A stretch of DNA of 5,446 nucleotides from Xanthobacteraceae bacterium (GCA_030039655.1 JASHVC010000348.1:1-5446), one strand, 5' to 3'; positions 1 to 5,446 are shown, counted from the first letter of the stretch. Notes: a model not told the origin generated them from the sequence alone. Made by a program: numbers and translations.

Positions 1-720
1 GAATTCGATCCGGTTATCCGCGAGCCGCAGGCGACCTGGGCGCTCGCGCTCAACTACAAGCTCCATATTGAGGAGACCGGGCTCACCACGTCGCGCGAGT
101 ATCCGCAGATCTTTCTGCGCATGCCGATTTGTCAGGTCGGACACAAGGCGCCGCTCTGGGCGCCGAGGCTTTCGATCGCCGAGGCCTACGATTACGAAGG
201 TGAACTCGCGGTGATCATCGGCAAGCCCGGCCGCTACATTAAACGCGCCAACGCCTTCGATCATGTCGCCGGCTACGCCTGCTACAACGAGGGTTCGGTA
301 CGCGAGTATCAGGGCCACAACCGGCAATTCGGCCTGGGAAAGAATTTCGAGCGCTCCGGCAGTTTCGGGCCGTGGCTGGTGACGTCGGATGAATTCGGCG
401 ATCCGGCCGACCACACGCTGATCACGCGGCTCAACGGCATCGAGCGTCAGCGCGCGAAAATTTCAGGCTTGTTGTTCGACGTCCCGCGCCTCATCGAATA
501 TCTGTCCGAGGGCTATACGTTGCAGCCCGGCGATGTGATCGTCTCCGGCTCGCCAGGCGCGCTGCCGCTGCGGCCGGGCGAGCAGCCCGAGAGGCCGGTC
601 GGCAAGGTCATCGTTGCCGGTCAGCTGCACATGCGCGCCGGCGACGTTTGCGAGGTCGAAGTTGACGGCCTCGGCGTGCTGTCCAATCCGGTTATGGAGG
701 ATCCAACGCCCATCAATTAA
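1..720 (+). CDS. Fumarylacetoacetate hydrolase (FAH) family protein, 5'-partial
   Basis: The reading frame is open from base 1 to the TAA at 718-720, giving 239 residues. The ATG at 121 is not the true start, because the family's N-terminal motif lies before it: ALNYKLHIEE (residues 15-24 onward, counted from the window edge) matches the NY-x-x-H-x-x-E signature, with H22 and E25 at the catalytic His/Glu positions of FAHD1-type enzymes. The metal-binding E-x-E follows at E66/E68 (YEGE), a Lys at K114 (GKNF), and the usual C-terminal GSPG...GD...VEVDGLG-x-L-x-N block near residues 180-232. The third metal ligand, normally Asp, is Glu here (E97 in NEGSVRE). Family members are cytosolic Mg/Mn enzymes that cleave C-C bonds, hydrate or decarboxylate 2-keto acids, often in aromatic or sugar catabolism. 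Roughly 50-90 N-terminal residues are missing outside the window. The family is certain; the substrate is not. Confidence 0.93.
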   Translation, partial: EFDPVIREPQATWALALNYKLHIEETGLTTSREYPQIFLRMPICQVGHKAPLWAPRLSIAEAYDYEGELAVIIGKPGRYIKRANAFDHVAGYACYNEGSVREYQGHNRQFGLGKNFERSGSFGPWLVTSDEFGDPADHTLITRLNGIERQRAKISGLLFDVPRLIEYLSEGYTLQPGDVIVSGSPGALPLRPGEQPERPVGKVIVAGQLHMRAGDVCEVEVDGLGVLSNPVMEDPTPIN

Positions 721-2861
721 CGGGCGTCGTGACCCGGCATCGCCATTGGCCCATCGGCCTTGACGCCGCTGGACTCGACCACGACGGCAGGCGCGGATGC
801 GATTTCCGCCCCGGTGACGATGATCTGCCCGATCATGAACGGATGCGGCGTGCAGGCGTAAAGGTAAGTGCCAGGTTTGTTGAAGGTGACGGCCGCCGTC
901 TGGCCGGCGGTCAAGATGCCGATGTCCCAGCCGCTCGCATCCGGGCCTGCCGCGTTGTGCGGCTGCTGGCCGGTGTTGGTGAATGTCACCTTGGTGCCGG
1001 TCGTCACCGTAATGCGTGACGGGGCGTACGCGTAGTCGATCATCTTGACCGCATTAGTTTTGACGATCGGCACCTCGCCCTTAAGCAGTCCGGTGAAATT
1101 GAAACTGACCTGCGACGGCGGCGGATTGGGTGGATCGAACTGCGCGATCTGATGCCGCCGGTTGCCCTTGAGCGAGAAGACCCAGATCATGTCGCCGTTC
1201 GCCGAAGCCGTCTGGATGGAGACTCCACCCGCCGCAATGGCGACGTACTGCTCGCCGTCGATCTCATAGGTGATCGCAGGCGCGTCGGCTCCGGCGCCGG
1301 TCTGCCAATGCCAGAGCAATTCGCCGGTCTTGGCGTCATAGGCCTGGAAGTTGCCGTCCGGCTCGCCGTGGAACAACAAGCCGCTCGCGGTGGTCAGCGC
1401 ACCGCTGCCTTGGCCGATGGAGTAGGGCGTCTTCTTCTGCCAGACGATGCGGTTGGTGCGTGAGTCCACCGCTGTCAGGGTGCCGGAATATTTGGCGCCG
1501 ATCGCAGGCGGCGCGATCTTGCCGCTGCCGGGCGCGATGCGGCCAACCGGACGATCGGCCGCCGTGACATAGAAAAACCCGTTCTGCGGATCGTACGACA
1601 TCGGCGCCCAGTTCACGCCGCCATTGCCGCCGGGCGACATCAGCACCGGCACGTCCCAGGGCGAGCCAAAGATACATTTGGTGATCCAGCCCTCGAGCGG
1701 TTGCGGGCATTGCGGCATCACCGCATCGCCGATCGGAATCGGCTGCGTGGCCGCCGTGAAGCTGCGCGGCTCCTGCTCGACCGGCTTCTCCTCGATGCCG
1801 ATGAGCGGTTTTCCGTCGGTGCGATCGAGGATGTAGAGCCATCCGGTCTTGCATGCCTCGGCGAGACCCTTGCGCAGTTTGCCGTCGTAGACCTGATCGA
1901 ACAGAACCACCGGGCTTGGGCAATCAAAGTCCCAGAGATCGTGGTGCACCTGCTGGAAATGCCACGCATAGCTGCCGTCCAGGTGCAGCGCGACGATCGA
2001 GGAACTGAACAGATTGTCGCCGGGGCGGTTGGCGCCGATGCCGATGGCGGCCGGCCCTGGATTGCCGGTGGAGAAATAGATCAGGCCGAGGTCGGGATCG
2101 ACCGCCGGTGTCTGCCAGACGTTGGCGCCACCGTGTAGATAAGCGCTGGCGCGCACTGGATCCGGATCGTTTGGCGACGGCCAAGTGTCGGAGCCGATGG
2201 CGCCGGGTTCGGGCACGGCCCAGAAGTGCCACAGCTCCTTGCCGGTCTTGGCATCGAGCGCGGTGAGCTTGCCGCGGCCGCCGCGGTCACCGCCCGCAAG
2301 GCCGGTATAGACCGCGCCATTGTAATAAAGCGGAGCCGATGTGATCGTGCTGCCGTCCTGCCAGCGGCCAATCACGGCCCGCCATACTTCCTTGCCGCTC
2401 TTGGCATCGAGGGCGACGACCGTGCCGTCGAGTTGACCGACGAACACTTTGCCTTCGCCCAGCGCGACGCCGCGATTGTCCCAGCCGCAACAGATGGTGT
2501 CGATGTTCTGTTCGATGTTCGACAAATGCTCCCAGATGAGTGCGCCAGTGCGCGCGTCGAGCGCGAACACGTCGTCATTTCCGCTGGCGATGTACATGAT
2601 GCCGTCTTTGACGATCGGCGTGCCTTCCAGCGAATATTTCTGCCCGAGGCCCGAACCGAGGTGGATCGCCCACGCGGCTTTCAGGTCTTTGACGTTGGCG
2701 CGGTTGATCTGCGTCAGCGTCGAGAAGCGCGTGTTGTGCCAGTCGCCGCCGATGGTGAGCCATTCCCTGCCGGGCGGTTTGCGCAGATCGCTTTGCGCCA
2801 ATGCGGCAACGGATGGGAGCAGCAGCGCTAGGGCTGCGAGCAGAAGACAAGCGCGACGCAT
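717..2861 (-). CDS. Exported PQQ-dependent dehydrogenase fused to a C-terminal amicyanin-like cupredoxin domain
   Basis: 714 residues. The start at 2861 is preferred over an ATG at 2918 because a GGGGAGG site sits just before it and the protein then opens with a Sec signal peptide (RR, hydrophobic core, likely cleavage ALA|QS after residue 22). Residues ~30-565 form a quinoprotein beta-propeller with repeated W-blades (LDAKSGKEVW, LDAKTGKELW, YDAKTGELLW). Visible active-site marks are a vicinal Cys pair C124-C125, a floor Trp W249, metal Asn N267 (STGNP), catalytic Asp D311 in HHDLWDFD, and K338, 27 residues after it as in membrane glucose dehydrogenase (D466/K493). The metal Glu of methanol dehydrogenase appears replaced by D192. 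A Pro-rich linker (~566-597) leads to a cupredoxin (~598-684) with copper ligands H635, C670, H673 and M676; CTPHPFM is the amicyanin motif. Expected role: periplasmic oxidation of an alcohol, aldehyde or sugar, passing electrons from PQQ to copper. There are no N-terminal membrane helices and no haem CxxCH. Substrate unknown. Confidence 0.93.
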   Translation of the reverse strand: MRRACLLLAALALLLPSVAALAQSDLRKPPGREWLTIGGDWHNTRFSTLTQINRANVKDLKAAWAIHLGSGLGQKYSLEGTPIVKDGIMYIASGNDDVFALDARTGALIWEHLSNIEQNIDTICCGWDNRGVALGEGKVFVGQLDGTVVALDAKSGKEVWRAVIGRWQDGSTITSAPLYYNGAVYTGLAGGDRGGRGKLTALDAKTGKELWHFWAVPEPGAIGSDTWPSPNDPDPVRASAYLHGGANVWQTPAVDPDLGLIYFSTGNPGPAAIGIGANRPGDNLFSSSIVALHLDGSYAWHFQQVHHDLWDFDCPSPVVLFDQVYDGKLRKGLAEACKTGWLYILDRTDGKPLIGIEEKPVEQEPRSFTAATQPIPIGDAVMPQCPQPLEGWITKCIFGSPWDVPVLMSPGGNGGVNWAPMSYDPQNGFFYVTAADRPVGRIAPGSGKIAPPAIGAKYSGTLTAVDSRTNRIVWQKKTPYSIGQGSGALTTASGLLFHGEPDGNFQAYDAKTGELLWHWQTGAGADAPAITYEIDGEQYVAIAAGGVSIQTASANGDMIWVFSLKGNRRHQIAQFDPPNPPPSQVSFNFTGLLKGEVPIVKTNAVKMIDYAYAPSRITVTTGTKVTFTNTGQQPHNAAGPDASGWDIGILTAGQTAAVTFNKPGTYLYACTPHPFMIGQIIVTGAEIASAPAVVVESSGVKADGPMAMPGHDAR
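810..1073 (-). other. Amicyanin/plastocyanin-like type 1 copper domain within the quinoprotein
   Basis: This is the C-terminal domain of the PQQ dehydrogenase, residues ~597-684. It has the cupredoxin pattern: an early segment in which the protein reads YAPSRITVTTGTKVTFTNT, then PHNAA carrying the first His ligand (H635), and the closing loop YLYACTPHPFMIGQIIV with Cys, His and Met ligands (C670, H673, M676) at C-x2-H-x2-M spacing. That spacing and the exact CTPHPFM string are those of amicyanin, the copper acceptor of methylamine dehydrogenase. All four ligands are intact, so copper binding is very likely. Acting as electron acceptor for the attached propeller is inference. Confidence 0.88.
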
Positions 2862-2865
2862 TCGT

Positions 2866-2872
2866 CCTCCCC
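2866..2872 (-). promoter_or_regulatory. Ribosome binding site of the quinoprotein
   Basis: On the minus strand GGGGAGG is followed by ACGA and the ATG at 2861-2859. The match and spacing decide the start in favour of the signal-peptide Met rather than the in-frame ATG 57 bases upstream at 2918, which would bury the signal peptide behind 19 extra residues. Confidence 0.8.
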
Positions 2873-2895
2873 AATGTGCGGCGCGATCTTTAAGC

Positions 2896-2907
2896 GCCCT
2901 TTTGGGC
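2896..2907. repeat. 12-bp perfect palindrome in the divergent region (possible operator)
   Basis: GCCCTTTTGGGC has arms GCCC and GGGC around a TTTT centre. It sits between the divergent genes, nearer the quinoprotein start. The position suits a regulator site, but the arms are only 4 bp and no second copy was seen, so chance is a real possibility. Confidence 0.25.
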
Positions 2908-3032
2908 AAGGCTGGCACAACCCGGCGCGGCGCAAAAGCCCCGCCTGGCGCGCGGCAAATCTTCCGTGGGCGCGGACGTGCTTCCAGAGTATGGTGTTGG
3001 GCGGTGTAGCAGGATGTGCAGAAACAAGGCGT

Positions 3033-3037
3033 GGAGG
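3033..3037 (+). promoter_or_regulatory. Ribosome binding site of the cupin gene
   Basis: GGAGG lies seven bases before the ATG at 3045. It decides the start: the frame is open further upstream, to an ATG at 2874, but that extension has no such site and encodes no cupin sequence. Confidence 0.8.
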
Positions 3038-3044
3038 AACAGCC

Positions 3045-3416
3045 ATGAACGACGGTTCGGCGCTCAAAGCGCTCGCGTCACGCTTCATCAATACCCACGA
3101 TGTGCCATGGGTTGAGACCAATCCGGGCAACAAGATGAAGGTGATCTACCACGACCCAGTAACCGGCATGCTGACGATTCTGTCGAGGCTTGAGCCTGGC
3201 TGCGGCATCCCTGCGCATGTGCATGAGGATCTGGAACAGACATACGTTCTCGAAGGCTCTTTGGTTGATGACGAAGGCGAATGCACCGCGGGGAATTTCG
3301 TCATCCGCGCCAAGGGCAGCCGCCACGCGCCGACCGCGCCCAACGGCTGCACTATGCTGGTGTTCTTTCTCAAGCCCACGGCCGGGCTGCAGAAGGCGTT
3401 GCTCAAGCAAGCCTAG
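3045..3416 (+). CDS. Small single-domain cupin protein
   Basis: 123 residues, essentially one cupin beta-barrel. Motif 1 is canonical, G-x5-H-x-H-x3-E-x6-G: H58, H60 and E64, closing at G71. Motif 2 (GNFVIRAKGSRHAP) gives the fourth metal ligand H94, with Ala instead of the usual Pro and no terminal Asn. All four ligands of a mononuclear Fe, Mn, Zn or Ni centre are present, so it may be an enzyme (dioxygenase or isomerase) rather than only a sensor. The layout resembles ChrR-type and 2,4'-dihydroxyacetophenone dioxygenase-type cupins, but I cannot separate these by eye. It is probably cytosolic, since no signal peptide is seen. It is first in a likely two-gene operon with the alpha/beta-hydrolase 33 bp downstream and is divergent from the quinoprotein. 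Confidence 0.88.
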   Translation: MNDGSALKALASRFINTHDVPWVETNPGNKMKVIYHDPVTGMLTILSRLEPGCGIPAHVHEDLEQTYVLEGSLVDDEGECTAGNFVIRAKGSRHAPTAPNGCTMLVFFLKPTAGLQKALLKQA

Positions 3417-3449
3417 ATATCGCTGCACCTACATACCGCGGAGCGACAG

Positions 3450-4247
3450 ATGGCGGCCGCCTCTCTTGAAAACGGCGTACATGCCCACCTGCCCGGCGTG
3501 AAGCTGTGGTTCAGGGACAGCGGCGGCGACGGTGCGCCGATTGTTCTGCTCCACCCGAACACCGGCACTATCGCTGTGTGGGAGCCGCAAATCGGCGCCC
3601 TCGCGCAGGCCGGATATCGCGCCATCGCCTTCGACCGCAGGGGTTGGGGTAAGAGCGTGCCCGATCCTGCGGGATCGCAGCCGGGCAGCGTCGCGGACGA
3701 TCTCGACGCGCTCGCCGCTCATCTCAAGTTAGGACCGTTTCATCTGCTCGGCGTCGCTGGCGGTGGTTTTGCGGCGCTCGACTATGCAGCGTGGCATCCC
3801 GAGAAACTCCGCAGCCTCATTCTCGGTGGCACTACCGGAGGCCTCGAGGACAAGGAGATCGCGGATTTCATCGCCCGCATCGCCATTCCGGATATCAGAA
3901 AGCAATCGGCCCACTACCGCGAACTCGGCGCGTCCTATCGTGGCTCCAACCCGGAAGGCACCAGGCGCTGGATCGAGATCGACGAGCACGCGCGCCAGTC
4001 GGCTACGGCGTTTCAGCCACCGCTGCGCACGCCCAACACCTTAGCCAAGATCGCTAGCATCCCGACGCCGACTTTGGTTATCGCAGCCGACGCCGATCTG
4101 CTCGCGCCGCCGGCCCTGATGCGCCTATGGGCGACGCATCTGAAAAACCACGAATGGGCCACCATCCCCGAAGCCGGCCACGCCATGGCCTGGGAGCAGC
4201 CGGGCACGTTCAACGACAAGGTCATCGATTTCCTGCGACGGCATTGA
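3450..4247 (+). CDS. Alpha/beta-hydrolase-fold protein with Ala at the nucleophile position
   Basis: 265 residues, normal length for the fold, with no signal peptide. GGAG at 3440-3443 lies six bases before the ATG. Fold landmarks run in order: VLLHPNTGT (31-40, oxyanion loop, HP instead of the common HG), FDRRGWGKS (61-69), nucleophile elbow LLGVAGGGFAALDYA (99-113), cap region ~127-190, acid strand LVIAADADLLAPP (acid probably D216), and AGHAMAWEQP with the catalytic His H244. The elbow should read G-x-S-x-G; here it is G-V-A-G-G with Ala103 (GCT at 3756-3758), while the acid and His are kept. Ordinary serine hydrolysis is therefore unlikely; it may be a lyase, a cofactor-free oxygenase-like enzyme, a ligand-binding protein, or use another residue. 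The gene is probably cotranscribed with the cupin, which suggests the two act on the same compound. Substrate unknown. Confidence 0.88.
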   Translation: MAAASLENGVHAHLPGVKLWFRDSGGDGAPIVLLHPNTGTIAVWEPQIGALAQAGYRAIAFDRRGWGKSVPDPAGSQPGSVADDLDALAAHLKLGPFHLLGVAGGGFAALDYAAWHPEKLRSLILGGTTGGLEDKEIADFIARIAIPDIRKQSAHYRELGASYRGSNPEGTRRWIEIDEHARQSATAFQPPLRTPNTLAKIASIPTPTLVIAADADLLAPPALMRLWATHLKNHEWATIPEAGHAMAWEQPGTFNDKVIDFLRRH

Positions 4248-4255
4248 AGCGCGAC

Positions 4256-4275
4256 GCCGCGTTCAGTGCCGCGGC
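4256..4275. terminator. Short GC hairpin between convergent genes (weak terminator candidate)
   Basis: GCCGCG (4256-4261) and CGCGGC (4270-4275) can pair as a six-base-pair stem with an eight-base loop. It fills most of the 27-bp gap between the hydrolase stop and the methyltransferase stop and touches the latter's stop codon. There is no T-tract on either side, so intrinsic termination is doubtful; it could still slow or protect converging transcripts. Confidence 0.3.
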
Positions 4276-5051
4276 TAGTGGCCTTGGGGCTTTCTGGCCC
4301 GCAACAAACGCCAGCGGTGAAAGAACACGATGTGGCAGTCCTGGATCGCAAGCCCCATACCGGCGTGGTTGCCGGCTTCGGCGAGCGCTCGCACGACTGT
4401 GCGGATCGGTCCGGTGCGATCGGGATCGTTGATGATCCCCATCCATTCCTCGAATTCGCGCGGCTTGTCCCAGGTGGAATGGTCGAGGATCTGGAAACCG
4501 GCTAGCGTTAGTCCGTCGTCCAGTTCGGATGCCGGCAGCATGCGCACGTGCGACGGATCGCGCAGCCGCTCGATGGCGTTCTGTAAATTCGATTCCGCGG
4601 TAATCTCCGACGAAACCACATCGACAATTACCGCGATGCCGCCGGGCCGCAGCACACGGAACATTTCATCGAGCGCGCGTTGTGGGTGGGCGAAGTGGTG
4701 GATCGCGAGCCGGGTCACCACGCCGTCAAATTTCGCATCTTCAAACGGCAGGTTTTCCGCATCGCCGTGCTTGAACGTGACATTGGTCAAACCCGCTCGC
4801 GCGCACCGCGCTTTGGCCTTCTCGAGCATCGGTTCGGTCGCGTCGAACGCCACCACCGAGGCGGCAGTGGGCGCGATCGCCGCGGCGACCACGCCCGGTC
4901 CGCAGGCGACGTCAAGCACGTCGCCGTGGCCGGCTTCCCCGAGGGCGGTGCCAAAGCGCGCGGCGACCTGCTCATCGGTCATCTCGGCAAACTTGTCGAA
5001 GGTTTGCGCCTGACGCGCGAACTCGTCGGCGACGCGCTTCAAATGATCCAT
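4275..5051 (-). CDS. Class I SAM-dependent methyltransferase (Methyltransf_11/UbiE-like)
   Basis: 258 residues. The start at 5051 is chosen because GGAGGAA lies six to seven bases upstream; the frame stays open a further 108 codons, but that stretch overlaps the flavoprotein's better-supported frame. Motif I is VLDVACGPGVVA (residues 45-56, SAM-binding Gly loop), motif II the acidic VVAFDATEPM (66-75), then GDAENLPFED (96-105, adenine contact Asp), VVTRLAIHHF (111-120) and LRPGG (134-138). The C-terminal ~100 residues (TWDKPREFEEWMG, FFHRWRLLRARKP) probably shape the substrate pocket. Methylation of a small molecule in the cytosol is expected; whether O-, N- or C-directed cannot be told. It follows the flavoprotein by 28 bp on the same strand, so the two are probably cotranscribed. 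It is convergent to the hydrolase. Confidence 0.9.
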   Translation of the reverse strand: MDHLKRVADEFARQAQTFDKFAEMTDEQVAARFGTALGEAGHGDVLDVACGPGVVAAAIAPTAASVVAFDATEPMLEKAKARCARAGLTNVTFKHGDAENLPFEDAKFDGVVTRLAIHHFAHPQRALDEMFRVLRPGGIAVIVDVVSSEITAESNLQNAIERLRDPSHVRMLPASELDDGLTLAGFQILDHSTWDKPREFEEWMGIINDPDRTGPIRTVVRALAEAGNHAGMGLAIQDCHIVFFHRWRLLRARKPQGH

Positions 5052-5057
5052 GGCGTC

Positions 5058-5064
5058 TTCCTCC
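5058..5064 (-). promoter_or_regulatory. Ribosome binding site of the methyltransferase
   Basis: On the minus strand GGAGGAA is followed by GACGCC and the ATG at 5051-5049. This near-perfect site inside the 28-bp gap after the flavoprotein stop fixes the methyltransferase start against longer in-frame alternatives. Confidence 0.85.
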
Positions 5065-5079
5065 GTTGCTCCAATACCG

Positions 5080-5446
5080 TTACGTCGCGAAAAGCTCCTG
5101 CACGGCCCGATAGGCCTGGTCGATCGCCGAATCCGTATAGGCTGCGGCGCCGGCGTCTGAGTTGGCGATGGCGATGCGGCCGTGGCGAGCGCGGCCGATG
5201 ACGTGCGGCTCGCTGCCCGCAGGCCAATCGGGATCGAACAGCGGATTGTATTCGTACGCGTATCCGTGCGGCCAGCGGTTGACCGTGATGGCCGCAACGT
5301 CGCGCGCCGCGTCGAATCCGCCCGGGCCGAGGATGCGCGACAGTTGATCACGAATCTTCTGCTCGAAGGTCGCAAAGCTCGTGTTGAGAATGTCGAAGTG
5401 TCCGGCCCGATGCTGATCGCGCTCCGGCAGGCCGGGCTTAACCGGC
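5080..5446 (-). CDS. FAD-dependent amine-oxidase-like flavoprotein, C-terminal part (5'-partial)
   Basis: The last 121 residues of a gene that enters from the right edge and ends with TAA at 5082-5080. It is too short to recognise from length alone, but the text is distinctive: AAITVNRWPHGYAYEYNPLF (52-70), then GRIAIANSDAGAAAYTDSAI (89-108) followed by DQAYRAVQEL. The second block sits where flavin amine oxidases and phytoene-desaturase-like enzymes have their closing FAD-binding motif (G-R-x-x-x-A... then a helix with E/D-x-A/G-x-x-x-G/A). The wording resembles spermidine dehydrogenase-like NAD(P)/FAD-binding proteins as I remember them; that is recall, not a search. The Rossmann GxGxxG part lies outside the window. 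It precedes the methyltransferase by 28 bp in the same direction, suggesting an operon whose promoter is beyond the right edge. Confidence 0.72.
   Translation of the reverse strand, partial: PVKPGLPERDQHRAGHFDILNTSFATFEQKIRDQLSRILGPGGFDAARDVAAITVNRWPHGYAYEYNPLFDPDWPAGSEPHVIGRARHGRIAIANSDAGAAAYTDSAIDQAYRAVQELFAT

Larger units (their letters stand above)
2862..3044. promoter_or_regulatory. Divergent intergenic control region between the quinoprotein and the cupin operon
   Basis: These 183 bp separate two divergent start codons and must hold the promoter for the minus-strand quinoprotein; they probably also hold that of the plus-strand cupin-hydrolase pair. I found no convincing sigma70 -35/-10 pair in either direction. 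On the minus strand a TAAAGA hexamer near 2885-2890 lacks a correctly spaced -35. A perfect 12-bp palindrome, GCCCTTTTGGGC, lies at 2896-2907, 35-46 bases upstream of the quinoprotein ATG, and could be an operator half or chance in GC-rich DNA. The region is otherwise GC-rich without repeats or a plausible small gene. Confidence 0.6.

Noticed and set aside
1..6. EcoRI site GAATTC at the very first base, suggesting a cloned insert end
   Set aside because: Further GAATTC sites occur inside the window near 391 and 4451, and the right edge shows no EcoRI site, so this may be chance and says nothing biological.
1336..1923. 195-codon minus-strand open frame inside the quinoprotein
   Set aside because: It is an out-of-frame reading of the propeller, Arg-rich and without a recognisable motif.
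2226..2831. 201-codon plus-strand open frame opposite the quinoprotein
   Set aside because: Antisense shadow caused by GC-rich codon bias; the opposite strand has clear domain motifs while this one has none.
2913..2928. TGGCAC in the divergent region as the -24 half of a sigma54 promoter
   Set aside because: The matching TTGC-type -12 element is absent at the required spacing; the sequence there is GGCGC.
2874..3044. Upstream extension of the cupin frame from an ATG at 2874
   Set aside because: No ribosome binding site fits it, the added residues are low-complexity basic sequence, and GGAGG points to 3045.
4330..5013. 227-codon plus-strand frame opposite the methyltransferase
   Set aside because: Ser/Ala/Arg-rich shadow with no motif; the minus strand holds canonical SAM-binding motifs.
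4275..5375. Longer 366-residue version of the methyltransferase
   Set aside because: The extra 108 N-terminal residues are Arg/Ser-rich, resemble no domain, and overlap the flavoprotein frame; the strong ribosome binding site supports the ATG at 5051.

Overview
The window is GC-rich, densely packed bacterial DNA with strong Shine-Dalgarno sites and G/C-ending codons. Gene content and codon style fit an alphaproteobacterium, probably of the Hyphomicrobiales (Bradyrhizobium/Xanthobacter-like). This is an inference; no rRNA or other marker gene is present to confirm it. No tRNA, rRNA, insertion sequence, CRISPR array or phage gene was seen.

Layout from left to right: (1) the C-terminal ~239 residues of a fumarylacetoacetate hydrolase (FAH) family enzyme on the + strand, cut by the left window edge. 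(2) Convergent to it, and sharing the palindromic stop TTAA, a 714-residue exported PQQ-dependent dehydrogenase on the - strand whose C-terminus carries an amicyanin-like type 1 copper domain. (3) A 183-bp divergent control region. (4) On the + strand, a small single-domain cupin followed 33 bp later by an alpha/beta-hydrolase-fold protein; these probably form an operon. (5) A 27-bp convergent gap with a short GC hairpin. (6) On the - strand, a class I SAM-dependent methyltransferase preceded in the same direction by the C-terminal end of an FAD-dependent amine-oxidase-like flavoprotein, cut by the right window edge. These two probably form another operon.

Together the genes look like accessory catabolism of a small organic substrate: a periplasmic quinoprotein that oxidises an alcohol, aldehyde or sugar-like compound, with cytosolic FAH, cupin and hydrolase-fold enzymes possibly acting on products. 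The substrate cannot be read from the sequence. The most notable points are the fusion of a PQQ propeller to an amicyanin-like cupredoxin, which suggests a dehydrogenase carrying its own copper electron acceptor, and the alpha/beta-hydrolase, which has Ala where the nucleophilic Ser should be. No PQQ biosynthesis gene, cytochrome c or transcription regulator lies in the window.
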